This document shows, one piece after another, positions 33,889 to 43,155 of a stretch of DNA of 64,000 bases. The stretch lies in NCBI GenBank assembly GCA_964442075.1, contig CAYTWH010000003.1, positions 87,249 to 151,248 on the forward strand. The letters are read 5' to 3'. Every line of letters begins with the position of its first letter. Within the stretch, counting starts at the first letter, position 1. The stretch is from CAYTAU01 sp964442075 (GTDB taxonomy: Bacteria; Bacteroidota; Bacteroidia; Bacteroidales; CAYTAU01). The position numbers were made by a program, and so were the translations under genes. A model generated the notes under the pieces. The model saw only the letters and a list, made by a program, of their open reading frames with translations, did no database searches and was not told where the DNA came from.

Positions 33889-36045
33889 TCAATCTATTGC
33901 AATTAAATTAACAATTACTACTCCCATGCGTTTTAAATGTTCTCTCGAAACATTACTCTTATTCAGCATTTTAACGTCTTTAATAAATAATAATTTTGCT
34001 ATTAGATCTTTTTCTTTTTTTAGTTTTGGTTGTTTACTTCTAAATTTGAGTAATAAAAAATCTTGATTATATTTTTTATATTTTACCGGAACATCCAATT
34101 GTATTAGAAACCAATTTTTTTCAGTTTTACGTTTTTTAAAACTCCATATTAATTCATTATGAACCATAATCCTATCTATTATTTCTCCCCTAATCGGTTC
34201 TGATAACACTTCTCCTAAAATATTACTTTGATAATAGCTTTCAATTTGTATTCTATATCCTACAAAATTTAAAGGATAAGTTTTAAATAAGAACGGATTA
34301 ATTCTATAATCTATTATGTTCCAATGTTTTTTCACAAGGTCAAATCTACTTAATCTTGTAGAAAGAAATAGTATTAAAATACTTCCCGTTGCTGATGTTT
34401 CAATAAAAGCATTATTTGCAGCATTAGCACCATATATCCATCCAATTGTAATATATTCAAATATGAGAATTCCGGTAAGAGAAGTAACAAGGTAGAATTG
34501 CAGCTTATCCGATTTCATTTTAATATGGTAATCAAAAAACTTCGAATTATTAAGAGCATTATTGATAAATGTTACCCATACTTTTATACAAAACAAATAA
34601 AATAAAACGAAAATAAATTGTAAGTTGTATATTAACAAAAAGTTATATGTGCCATGAACAAGTGATGCTATTAGAAAATATAAAATAAAAGCAAGCATAT
34701 AGTTCATTTTCTTTTTATATTTTGCTAATATTAATCCATAAGCAATTATTGAAGAATTTACCATGTGTCCAACAACCGATATTAAAGCTCTACCATGCAC
34801 TATGTGTAATGAAGCTGTTTCAAAATATATTAAGTTTTCTATAAGGGCAAACCCTAATGCAGCAGTGGAGGCAAATAAAATGTAATCATAAGGTTCGTTA
34901 ATAATTTTTGTAAAAAATAACAATAATAATAATGGTAAAATTTTGAAAATTTCTTCAATTGCCCCGTTAATTAATGTTGTATATGCAAAATCATTTAAAA
35001 TATTTCCGTTTATATTAAAATCAAAATAATGCCTTATTACTGTAGAAAAGAAGTTAGAACCTGCACTAAATATTATTCCTAAAAATAAAATCATTATTAA
35101 ATGATGCCATTTTTCAGGTTCATAAATATCAATTCGTTTAATATAATATAACCAGGTTATGCATATAAGAAGAGCTGCTATTAAACCAATAATATCTGTT
35201 CTGTTATATATTATTTTTATATAGTTTTCAACAAACCCAATTAGGTTAAAATTAATTGCATAAATATTTTTTAAATCATAATTGGAAATATGTCGTTTTA
35301 AGTTTGGGTTGATAATAAAAGGCTTAATTTTATTATATTCTTTTTCTTTTATAAAAAGCTTAACAAGAGTTGAAATGGCTTCTTCATTATATCCATTTGG
35401 TGTTTTTATTTCTTTTAGAAAGTATTTTTTAGCACGTTCATAATTTTTAACTGCAAAATATGATTTTCCAATAATGTGGTTTTTATACCTATAGTTTTTA
35501 GATTCTGATTGACGTAATTCCCATATTGCTTTTGAAAATTTATTTATTTTAAATAAACAATATGCATGTCCAACTATGCCTATTTGTTTAATTGTATCGT
35601 TATTATATAATTTAAGATAATTATATAATTGAAAAATATCATTATCATTTCGTAAAATGAATGTATTGTTTTTTTTATATTGTTTAGCTTGTTTAAAATG
35701 CCAATTAATGTAATTATAATGAAGATCAATATTTTTGAAATCTTTGTTTAATAAATCCTCATATCCCGATTTCACCATTGATGGCAAATTTCTTTTTGTT
35801 CCATATTTAATTTTTTTATATGGGTCTTCAAATTGAGGCTCTGTTAAAAATATATTAACAACAAAAAATGATGTTGTAATTAAAATTAAAACAATAATAA
35901 TTGACTTGTGTCTAAATGGATTGAAAAAGTTTGATTTATCACTATTTTTTTTATATTTAGATTTTAAATATCCTGGTAAATATGCAAAAATAGCAACAGG
36001 GAAAATAATAGATATTAATAAAAATATGATTTTAAATATACCCAT
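33889..36045 (-). CDS. PrsW-family intramembrane metalloprotease with long N-terminal helical-repeat region
   Basis: The 718-residue protein starts with two membrane helices (about 4-26 and 48-68), then a soluble region with tetratricopeptide-like helices (about 100-265, e.g. AKKYFLKEIKTPNGYNEEAISTLVKLF). A PrsW/CPBP-type membrane protease core (about 285-545) shows the metal and catalytic motifs EEIFK with E364-E365, FALIENLIYF, GHMVNSS and LVHGTYNF. A C-terminal cytoplasmic tail (about 570-718) is unassigned. PrsW relatives cut anti-sigma factors. Here the gene lies 110 bp upstream of the ECF sigma/anti-sigma-like pair on the same strand, which suggests but does not prove that it acts on that pair. 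Confidence 0.85.
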   Translation of the reverse strand: MGIFKIIFLLISIIFPVAIFAYLPGYLKSKYKKNSDKSNFFNPFRHKSIIIVLILITTSFFVVNIFLTEPQFEDPYKKIKYGTKRNLPSMVKSGYEDLLNKDFKNIDLHYNYINWHFKQAKQYKKNNTFILRNDNDIFQLYNYLKLYNNDTIKQIGIVGHAYCLFKINKFSKAIWELRQSESKNYRYKNHIIGKSYFAVKNYERAKKYFLKEIKTPNGYNEEAISTLVKLFIKEKEYNKIKPFIINPNLKRHISNYDLKNIYAINFNLIGFVENYIKIIYNRTDIIGLIAALLICITWLYYIKRIDIYEPEKWHHLIMILFLGIIFSAGSNFFSTVIRHYFDFNINGNILNDFAYTTLINGAIEEIFKILPLLLLLFFTKIINEPYDYILFASTAALGFALIENLIYFETASLHIVHGRALISVVGHMVNSSIIAYGLILAKYKKKMNYMLAFILYFLIASLVHGTYNFLLIYNLQFIFVLFYLFCIKVWVTFINNALNNSKFFDYHIKMKSDKLQFYLVTSLTGILIFEYITIGWIYGANAANNAFIETSATGSILILFLSTRLSRFDLVKKHWNIIDYRINPFLFKTYPLNFVGYRIQIESYYQSNILGEVLSEPIRGEIIDRIMVHNELIWSFKKRKTEKNWFLIQLDVPVKYKKYNQDFLLLKFRSKQPKLKKEKDLIAKLLFIKDVKMLNKSNVSREHLKRMGVVIVNLIAID

Positions 36046-36074
36046 TTCTAAATCATCGAATTTTTATGTTCTTT

Positions 36075-36082
36075 CAAAAATA
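36075..36082 (-). promoter_or_regulatory. -7 element upstream of the PrsW gene
   Basis: The minus strand reads TATTTTTG (TAnnTTTG), 30 bp before ATG 36045. Confidence 0.35.
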
Positions 36083-36142
36083 TTAAAAAAATAAGTATTT
36101 TATATTAAAATTTAGTATTTTCAAACTTTAAAAAATATATTC

Positions 36143-36541
36143 TTGAAAAGAATGAAAAATCTGATGACAGTTATTGCGCTCACTATCTTGTTGTTGTCGT
36201 GCAAAAAAGATGTTTGTGATGTAAATCCTAATTTTAAGGGAAATTGGATAGGAAAAGATGGTGAATATTCTTACGAGTTTAATATTGAAGATAACAGTAA
36301 AGGTTATTTTAAGGTATATTTAGATAGTGAAATTGATAAAGAACATAATGGGATCTTGCGATTAGAAAATGAAAGATTAGTAATGAGTGGATTATATAAA
36401 TTTACTGTTATTACAGAACCTCAACAACTTGATTCTTCAATTACTTTTATTTTGCACGATTACGAATATCCTGTTACTTGGAAAATGGAATTAAAAACTC
36501 CTAATCACTGGGGAGGCAGTGAAGTGGTTTATTACAAATAA
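36143..36541 (+). CDS. Small lipocalin-like lipoprotein
   Basis: The 132-residue protein has a lipoprotein signal (LMTVIALTILLLSC, Cys about 20) and a single beta-barrel-like mature domain (FKGNWIGKDGEYSYEFNIED, LRLENERLVMSG). A lipocalin-like fold is suggested by the GxW start and alternating strands, as in many Bacteroidota small lipoproteins. It has the same general layout as the pair at 45242 and 45629 but is not clearly their paralog. It is monocistronic; an alternative ATG 9 bp downstream (MKNLMTV) is equally possible. Confidence 0.72.
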   Translation: MKRMKNLMTVIALTILLLSCKKDVCDVNPNFKGNWIGKDGEYSYEFNIEDNSKGYFKVYLDSEIDKEHNGILRLENERLVMSGLYKFTVITEPQQLDSSITFILHDYEYPVTWKMELKTPNHWGGSEVVYYK

Positions 36542-36708
36542 TTTGAATAACTAAAATACTTAAAATTACTGTAAGCGTTCACAGTCCCGAATACTTGGGG
36601 TAAATTACAAGCATTTAATTTTAGGAACTTTAGTCATTTGTGTAATTACAGATAAAATTTGTAATTTTAGCACGAGTTTTTTATAAAAATTTAAGAATAA
36701 TTTAAACT

Positions 36709-38034
36709 ATGACTATTGTTGGCAAAATAATAAGATATATTAAAGAGGATATATGGAAAATACCAACTAAACATCTTCCTAAAAAGAAAACATTTTTCAT
36801 CAAACAATTAAGAATAATCCTACTCGCTTTTCGAGGCTTTGATGAAGATAAATGTAATTTACGTGCATCTGCATTAACCTTTTATTCTGTTTTATCAATA
36901 GTTCCTATTATTGCAATGATATTTGCTATTGCAAAGGGTTTTGGTTTTGAACAAAGCCTGGAACAAAAGCTAATTGAAAGTTTTGAAGGACAAGAAGAAG
37001 TAATGAACTGGATACTTACTTTTGCCCAATCGATGCTGGAAAATACTAAGGGAGGAATAATTGCAGGAATTGGTATAATAATATTGTTTTGGTCAATATT
37101 AAAAGTTCTTGGAAACATTGAGAAATCATTTAACGAAATTTGGGAAATAAAAAAATCGAGAGCATTTATCAGAAAATTTACCGATTATATTGCAATATTA
37201 ATTTTTGCTCCAATATTTATTGTTTTATCAAGTAGTGTAACTGTTTTTATTTCTGCTTATTTAAAAGATATTTCTGCAAGTACGAAAATTTCCACTTACG
37301 TTACTCCCTTACTTGGATTTGTTATGAAATTAACACCTTATTTTTTAATATCTCTATTGTTAACTTTTCTGTATATGGTTATGCCAAATACAAAAGTGAA
37401 ATTTAAATCGGCTTTAATTGCAGGAATAGTTGCAGGGATTCTGTTTCAATTAACACAATGGGGTTATGTAAATTTTCAAGTAGGCGTTGCAAAATATAAT
37501 GCAATCTATGGAAGTTTTGCAGCTTTACCTTTATTTTTGATATGGATGCAGTTAAGTTGGTTGATAGTTTTATTTGGAGCGGAGTTATCTTTTGCAAATC
37601 AGAATGTTAACAGATACGAATTTGAAGTTGACGTAAGACATATAAGCCATAACAATAAAATCATTATTTCATTACTAATAGTTAATCTAGTAATTAAAAA
37701 TTTTGAAAAAGGAGAAAAAGCCTTCAATGCAGAACATATTATTGAAAAGCTTGAAATACCTACACGACTAGCAAATTCATTATTATACGAGTTAGTCGAA
37801 AGTGGAGTTTTGTCTGAAATTAATACCAAACATTACAACGATTGTGCATATCAACCGGGCAAGGATATTAATAAACTTACCATCAATAAAGTAATTGAAA
37901 AATTGAATTCATATTCTGAATGCGAAACACCTTTTCCTTCTGTAAGCGAAATGGACACACTTACAAAATCATTTACTGCATTTAAAGAGTTATTAGATAA
38001 TTCTGCAGATAATAAATTGTTAAAAGACTTATAA
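36709..38034 (+). CDS. YihY/BrkB-family inner-membrane protein
   Basis: The 441-residue protein carries the YihY/virulence factor BrkB domain (about 40-300) with six membrane helices. Diagnostic stretches are LRASALTFYSVLSIVPI, IWEIKKSRAF, MPNTKVKFKSALIAG, and YGSFAALPLFLIWMQLSWLIVLFGAELSFA (split by the family motif). The C-terminal tail (about 310-441) is winged-helix-like and cytoplasmic. The E. coli relative was once misnamed RNase BN; the true role, possibly lipid transport across the envelope, is not settled. It is monocistronic and ends 1 bp before the convergent gene at 38036. Confidence 0.88.
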   Translation: MTIVGKIIRYIKEDIWKIPTKHLPKKKTFFIKQLRIILLAFRGFDEDKCNLRASALTFYSVLSIVPIIAMIFAIAKGFGFEQSLEQKLIESFEGQEEVMNWILTFAQSMLENTKGGIIAGIGIIILFWSILKVLGNIEKSFNEIWEIKKSRAFIRKFTDYIAILIFAPIFIVLSSSVTVFISAYLKDISASTKISTYVTPLLGFVMKLTPYFLISLLLTFLYMVMPNTKVKFKSALIAGIVAGILFQLTQWGYVNFQVGVAKYNAIYGSFAALPLFLIWMQLSWLIVLFGAELSFANQNVNRYEFEVDVRHISHNNKIIISLLIVNLVIKNFEKGEKAFNAEHIIEKLEIPTRLANSLLYELVESGVLSEINTKHYNDCAYQPGKDINKLTINKVIEKLNSYSECETPFPSVSEMDTLTKSFTAFKELLDNSADNKLLKDL

Positions 38035-38035
38035 T

Positions 38036-38479
38036 TTAAAAAATTAAATGTTGTTTTTGTTTCTCTTTTAGGTCACTGGCTTTAATTTCAAATACAGAAA
38101 TAATTTCCGATAAAGATTTAATTTTATTAATAAAATTAATTATTTCATTAAAATTATTCTCAAAATCAATTTTAAATAAGAAATCAATATTTTTAAATTG
38201 ATTAAGCAAAACACCATTTTCACACTTGTTAGATATTAGATTATATGTTATCATTAAATCGTTATCCAAATATGTATGAACAGTAAAAGATTTAATAATA
38301 TATTCTTTATTAGTATTTATTTCAAGATTTTTTGATTTTGACAGTTCTATTCCCAACAACTTATTAATTTCCCAACTAATCTTATAATCCTTTTCCTGTG
38401 TTACTATTCCTATAAGTGAAAAATTATATTCAGTTTGTAAAAAAAGTTTATGTGTTCTTTTTTTCATTTTTATGTACAT
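38036..38479 (-). CDS. IPExxxVDY-family protein
   Basis: This 147-residue protein matches a conserved Bacteroidota family of unknown function. Its pattern is FSLIGIVTQEKDYKISWEIN in the first half, NLISNKC in the middle and DFLFKID toward the end, where family members carry IPExxxVDY (here changed to FKNIDFLFKID). It is small and cytoplasmic, often near central metabolic genes in other genomes. The start could be residue 5 (MKKRTHK), matching relatives better than the first ATG. Here it stands alone. Confidence 0.7.
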   Translation of the reverse strand: MYIKMKKRTHKLFLQTEYNFSLIGIVTQEKDYKISWEINKLLGIELSKSKNLEINTNKEYIIKSFTVHTYLDNDLMITYNLISNKCENGVLLNQFKNIDFLFKIDFENNFNEIINFINKIKSLSEIISVFEIKASDLKEKQKQHLIF

Positions 38480-38725
38480 TTCATTAGTATAAAATTAGAT
38501 ATTTTTTTGAATATTTTGAACTATTTTTTTGTTTTTTTACTAAAAACCCAAGTTCTTAAAAAGAAACCTAAGATTTATTATTTCAATTATTTCAATTTTT
38601 TCAATATATTTTATATCTAAATAATTTCTTATTAAAAATAAAAAAACTCTACAATGAAGAATTGTATGCTTATTTGCTACAAAAAGATATTACATTTGTA
38701 TATTAGGTTTCTAAATATTCTTTTT

Positions 38726-40834
38726 ATGAAAACAATATATATATTATTATTTATTATTATATTTTTCAAATTTCAAGTTTTTCCTCAAGATAAACCATTC
38801 AGCTGCAAGACAGTGGAAATGAATAAACTTGCTGAAGAAAAAGATCCAAAAGTTAAACAAAGAAGAGAAGCATTAGCAGAGTTCACAAAAAATTACATGA
38901 AAAGTAAAAATAAATCTAACGACATTTATGTAATACCTGTTGTTTTTCATATAGTGCATGATTTTGGTGCAGAAAATATTTCTAAAGCACAAATTGAGGA
39001 CGCTATAAGAATTTTAAATAATGATTACAGAAAATTAAATGCTGATTCCAATTTGGTTATTCCCGAATTTCAAAGCATTGCTGCAGACAGCAGAATTGAA
39101 TTTCGTTTAGCAAGAATTGATCCAAATGGAAATTGTACAGAAGGTATTACTCGAACACATTCTCCACTAACAATTGGCGCAGGTGAAAATGTTAAAGAAG
39201 TGGCATTATCCTGGCCAAGAGCAATGTATTTAAATATTTGGGTAGTAAGATCAATTTCAGGTTCTGCAGCTGCTTATGCATATTATCCTGGTAGTGCTGG
39301 TGATGGTAGGGATGGAATACTATGTACTCATACCTATGTTGGAAGTATGGGAACAGGTTCATCAGGAACGTCAAGAGTGCTAACTCATGAAATTGGTCAT
39401 TATTTGAACTTACCTCACCCTTGGGGAAACTCCAATAACCCAGGTTTATCTGAAAACTGTAATATTGATGATGGTATTTATGATACTCCAAATACAATTG
39501 GACATACAAGTTGTAATGTATATGCTCAAACTTGTGGTTCATTAGATAATGTTCAAAATTATATGGAGTATTCATATTGTTGTAAAATGTTTACAATGGG
39601 TCAAAAAGATGTTATGCGAGCAGCATTAAATTCTAGTGCAAGTGATAGAAATAACTTGTGGACAGATAATAATAGGTTAGCTACAGGAACTAATGATGGC
39701 TTTATAGTTCAGGAATGTCAACCAATTGCAGATTTTTATTATCAAGTAGATGCAGTTTGTGTTGGTACTTATGTTCAATTTAATGATTTGAGTTATAATT
39801 CTGATACTATTGATTCATGGGATTGGTTATTCCCCGGAGGAATACCAAGTTCATCAACAGATCAAAACCCAATAGTTTATTACAATAATTCTGGCACTTA
39901 TGATGTATCGCTCACAACTTCAAATTTTGCTGGTAATGATACAAAATCAATTTCTTCTCTTATTACTGTAACTAACTATTTGTTAGGTGAAAATGCTCCT
40001 CTATTTGAAGGATTTGAAAATATCAATTTTCCTTTAGATACAAGTGATAATAATAAATCTTGGGAAATTGTATCTGATGCTAATTATCAGTGGCAAAGAT
40101 CAACATGGACATCAGCTTCAGGTAATGCTTGTTTAAGAATTCCCAATTACTTAAATGATGAAGGAGATATTAGCACTTTGATATCACCTATAATAAAATT
40201 AGATTCTTTAGATAGTATTCAATATTTGCATTTTAAGCATGCGTTTGCTAGAAAAAGCACTAGTTCGTCAGACAAACTTACAGTTAGTGTTTCTGATGAT
40301 TGTGGAGCTAACTGGCATGTGCGATTTTCAAAATCAGATTACATGTTATCTACTACTTTTCAAGGAGAAATTTATACAAGTGCATTTACACCAGATTCAT
40401 CAGAATGGAAAGAAAATGTTGTGAATCTTGGAAGTTATGTTAATTCAGGACATATACGTTTGAAATTTGAGTGTACAAGTGGAAATGGAAATTGGCTATA
40501 TCTAGATAACATTCAACTTGGAGATACTGCAAATAATAGTAGTGGAATGGTAGATGTCGATTTTATATTAATGAATTTTAATGTTTTCCCAAATCCTTTT
40601 AATAATGAATTGTATTTTACATATAATTTAACAAAAAAATCGAATGTTACATTGTCGATTAATAATATTCTTGGAGAAATAGTATATCAAGATATTTTTG
40701 AACAAAAAAGGGGAGACCACATTATAGATTTGAGTGAAAAAATAGAAAAATTTGAAAATGGTATGTACTTTATAAATTTTGTAATTGATGATAATGATAT
40801 TAAAATATCTAGAAAAGTAATTTGTATTGAATAA
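38726..40834 (+). CDS. Secreted M43-family zinc metalloprotease with T9SS type A sorting domain
   Basis: From ATG 38726 (702 residues) a signal peptide (ILLFIIIFFKFQVFPQ) leads into a pappalysin-type M43 catalytic domain. Its zinc motif HEIGHYLNLPH is at residues 221-231 and the Met-turn region follows the YMEYSYCCKMFT stretch. A PKD-like domain (about 330-415), a jelly-roll region (about 430-610) and a type A T9SS tail (VFPNPFNNELYFTYN... FENGMYFINFVI) complete it. An upstream ATG at 38654 would place 24 extra residues before the signal peptide, so I reject it. The product is an extracellular protease. A shared terminator lies at 40856-40887. Confidence 0.92.
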   Translation: MKTIYILLFIIIFFKFQVFPQDKPFSCKTVEMNKLAEEKDPKVKQRREALAEFTKNYMKSKNKSNDIYVIPVVFHIVHDFGAENISKAQIEDAIRILNNDYRKLNADSNLVIPEFQSIAADSRIEFRLARIDPNGNCTEGITRTHSPLTIGAGENVKEVALSWPRAMYLNIWVVRSISGSAAAYAYYPGSAGDGRDGILCTHTYVGSMGTGSSGTSRVLTHEIGHYLNLPHPWGNSNNPGLSENCNIDDGIYDTPNTIGHTSCNVYAQTCGSLDNVQNYMEYSYCCKMFTMGQKDVMRAALNSSASDRNNLWTDNNRLATGTNDGFIVQECQPIADFYYQVDAVCVGTYVQFNDLSYNSDTIDSWDWLFPGGIPSSSTDQNPIVYYNNSGTYDVSLTTSNFAGNDTKSISSLITVTNYLLGENAPLFEGFENINFPLDTSDNNKSWEIVSDANYQWQRSTWTSASGNACLRIPNYLNDEGDISTLISPIIKLDSLDSIQYLHFKHAFARKSTSSSDKLTVSVSDDCGANWHVRFSKSDYMLSTTFQGEIYTSAFTPDSSEWKENVVNLGSYVNSGHIRLKFECTSGNGNWLYLDNIQLGDTANNSSGMVDVDFILMNFNVFPNPFNNELYFTYNLTKKSNVTLSINNILGEIVYQDIFEQKRGDHIIDLSEKIEKFENGMYFINFVIDDNDIKISRKVICIE

Positions 40835-40855
40835 GTTCTCAATATTTAAATAAAT

Positions 40856-40887
40856 AAAAACATCTTCATTAAAATGAAGAGGTTTTT
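40856..40887. terminator. Bidirectional terminator between the M43 protease and fabF
   Basis: TCTTCAT (40863-40869) pairs with ATGAAGA (40874-40880) around 4 bases, flanked by A5 and T5 runs. It lies 22 bp after the protease stop and 22 bp before the fabF end. Confidence 0.75.
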
Positions 40888-40908
40888 ATTATCTAATTAT
40901 TTGAAATA

Positions 40909-42156
40909 CTAAATCTTTTTGAAAATTACAGAAGCATTATGACCTCCAAATCCAAACGTATTACTTAATACTACATTTAATTCTCGTTCTTGAGCTTTAT
41001 GCAAAGTTAAGTTCAATTTGTCATCAATTTCGGGGTCTACTTCTTGAAAATTAATAGTAGGAGGAACAATACTATTTTTCATGGCAAGAATTGCTATCAT
41101 TGCTTCTACTGCTCCTGCTGCTCCTAATAAATGCCCAGTCATTGATTTAGTTGCACTAATATTTAATTTATATGCATGCTTACCAAAAATATCTTTAATT
41201 GCAATAATTTCTGAAATATCACCTCGTGGAGTTGCAGTTCCATGAACATTGATATAGTCAATATCTTCAGGTTTCATATTTGCATCATCCAAAACGTTTT
41301 TCATCACTAATTTGGCACCTAGTCCATCTGGATGAGGTGCAGTTAAATGATGTGCATCAGCAGACATTCCTCCACCAACAACTTCACAATATATTTTAGC
41401 TCCTCTGTCAATAGCATGTTCATATTCTTCAAGAATAAGTGCTCCTGCGCCTTCTCCCATTACAAAACCATCTCGTGTATTACAAAATGGGCGGGATGCA
41501 GTTTTATACTCTTCATTTCTTGTTGAAATTGCTTGCATTGAATTAAAACCACCAATACCTGACTCATTAACAGCAGCTTCAGAACCGCCACTCACAAACA
41601 TTTTTGCTTTACCCAATCTTATATAATTATAGGAATCTATAATTGCATTTGTTGAAGATGCACAAGCAGAAACGGTTGCAAAGTTAGGACCTCTGAATCC
41701 ATATTTCATAGAGATGTGTCCGGCAGCAATATCTGCAATCATTTTTGGAATAAAAAATGGGCTAAAACGTGGTGTTCCATCGCCTAAAGCAAAATCTTTT
41801 ACTTCTTTCAAAAATGTTTCTAAACCACCAATACCAGAAGACCAAATAACACCAGTATAATCTTTGTCTAATTTCTCCAAATCAATACCACTGTCAATTA
41901 TAGCTTCTTCAGCAGATACCATTGCATACTGTGCATATCTATCCATTTTACGTGATTCTTTCCTGTCTAAATGTTCTTTTACATCAAAGTTTTTTACTTC
42001 GCATGCAAATTTCGTTTTAAACTTGGAAGCGTCGAATCTAGTAATAAGATTACATCCACTAACTCCATTTTTTAGGTTTTCCCAAAATTCAGGCACATTA
42101 TTACCCAAACCATTAATAGTCCCTAATCCAGTAACTACAACTCTTTTAAGTTCCAT
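40909..42156 (-). CDS. fabF: Beta-ketoacyl-ACP synthase II
   Basis: This condensing enzyme elongates acyl-ACP with malonyl-ACP. The 415-residue thiolase-fold protein has the catalytic Cys in TVSACASSTNAI, the two histidines in NVHGTATPRGD and KSMTGHLLGAAGAVEA, and the C-terminal NTFGFGGHN. Length fits FabF. It follows acpP by 29 bp, forming the acpP-fabF operon that is common in bacteria. The partner rnc, often next in Bacteroidota, is not present; instead the M43 protease is convergent. Confidence 0.95.
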   Translation of the reverse strand: MELKRVVVTGLGTINGLGNNVPEFWENLKNGVSGCNLITRFDASKFKTKFACEVKNFDVKEHLDRKESRKMDRYAQYAMVSAEEAIIDSGIDLEKLDKDYTGVIWSSGIGGLETFLKEVKDFALGDGTPRFSPFFIPKMIADIAAGHISMKYGFRGPNFATVSACASSTNAIIDSYNYIRLGKAKMFVSGGSEAAVNESGIGGFNSMQAISTRNEEYKTASRPFCNTRDGFVMGEGAGALILEEYEHAIDRGAKIYCEVVGGGMSADAHHLTAPHPDGLGAKLVMKNVLDDANMKPEDIDYINVHGTATPRGDISEIIAIKDIFGKHAYKLNISATKSMTGHLLGAAGAVEAMIAILAMKNSIVPPTINFQEVDPEIDDKLNLTLHKAQERELNVVLSNTFGFGGHNASVIFKKI

Positions 42157-42185
42157 AAAGCATAAAAGTTTATCCCTTAGGTATC

Positions 42186-42422
42186 TTATTTAGTATTTTC
42201 TTCAATATATTTTATTGCATCACCAACAGCGCCAATATTTTCTGCTTGATCGTCTGGGATAGCAATGTTAAATTCTTTTTCAAATTCCATGATTAATTCA
42301 ACTGTATCTAATGAATCAGCTCCTAAATCATTAGTAAAACTAGCTTCTGTTGTTACTTCGTTTTCGTCAACACCTAACTTATCAACGATTATAGCTTTAA
42401 CTCTTGATGCAATATCTGACAT
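42186..42422 (-). CDS. acpP: Acyl carrier protein
   Basis: The 78-residue acidic protein carries the phosphopantetheine attachment serine S37 in GADSLDTVEL and the standard four-helix length. It shuttles acyl chains in fatty-acid synthesis. It is followed by fabF after 29 bp, and purN is divergent upstream. Confidence 0.96.
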   Translation of the reverse strand: MSDIASRVKAIIVDKLGVDENEVTTEASFTNDLGADSLDTVELIMEFEKEFNIAIPDDQAENIGAVGDAIKYIEENTK

Positions 42423-42509
42423 AATTTTAATATTAAAATAGTTAATAAATAAATTTTAAGACTGCAAAGAAATACATTTAAGTAATACAAATCAAAAAAA
42501 ATAATTAAC

Positions 42510-42517
42510 TAATTTTG
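42510..42517 (+). promoter_or_regulatory. -7 element upstream of purN
   Basis: TAATTTTG (TAnnTTTG) lies 47 bp before ATG 42565, in the divergent acpP/purN intergenic region. Confidence 0.35.
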
Positions 42518-42564
42518 TTTTTTAATTTATTTGTCTGATTTTTACAGTAATATATTTTAATAAA

Positions 42565-43146
42565 ATGTTAACAATGAGGAAAATTGCCATATTTGCATCT
42601 GGATCGGGAACAAATGCCGAAAGAATTATTAAATACTTTGCAAATACTAATACTGCATCCGTTTTACTGATATTATCGAACAAAAAAGATGCTTATGTAT
42701 TACAACGTGCAAAAAATTTGAATGTAAAATTCATGACCTTTGATAAAGAAAAATTTAATAATGCTGATGAAATTATAAATATTTTAAAAGATTTGAAAAT
42801 TGACCTTATTGTTTTAGCTGGTTTTCTATTGTTGTTGCCTAAAAAAATATTAAATGCATTTCCTAATAGAATAGTTAATATCCATCCTGCATTATTGCCA
42901 AAATACGGAGGCAAAGGTATGTACGGAATGAATGTTCACAAAGCTGTTATTGAAAACAATGAAAAAGAAACAGGAATTACAATTCATTATGTAAATGGTA
43001 AATATGATGAAGGAGCTATTATATATCAGGCAAAATGTAAAATTGAAACTAATGATACTCCTGAAATTATTGCAGAAAAAATTCATTTATTAGAGCATCA
43101 ATTTTATCCTAATATAATTGAAAAAATTATTAATGAATTAAAATAA
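42565..43146 (+). CDS. purN: Phosphoribosylglycinamide formyltransferase
   Basis: This enzyme transfers a formyl group from 10-formyl-tetrahydrofolate to GAR in purine synthesis. The 193-residue protein shows IAIFASGSGTNAERI at the start, the catalytic NIHPALLPKYGGKGMYG loop with the essential Asn/His, and HYVNGKYDEGAII with the conserved Asp. The family alignment starts at the second ATG (42574), so that may be the true start. The histidine kinase gene follows after 9 bp, so purN may share its transcript. Confidence 0.94.
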   Translation: MLTMRKIAIFASGSGTNAERIIKYFANTNTASVLLILSNKKDAYVLQRAKNLNVKFMTFDKEKFNNADEIINILKDLKIDLIVLAGFLLLLPKKILNAFPNRIVNIHPALLPKYGGKGMYGMNVHKAVIENNEKETGITIHYVNGKYDEGAIIYQAKCKIETNDTPEIIAEKIHLLEHQFYPNIIEKIINELK

Positions 43147-43155
43147 GATAAATTA

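Noticed and set aside
38654..38725. Earlier ATG for the M43 protease
   Set aside because: It adds residues before a clean signal peptide; the ATG at 38726 is preferred.
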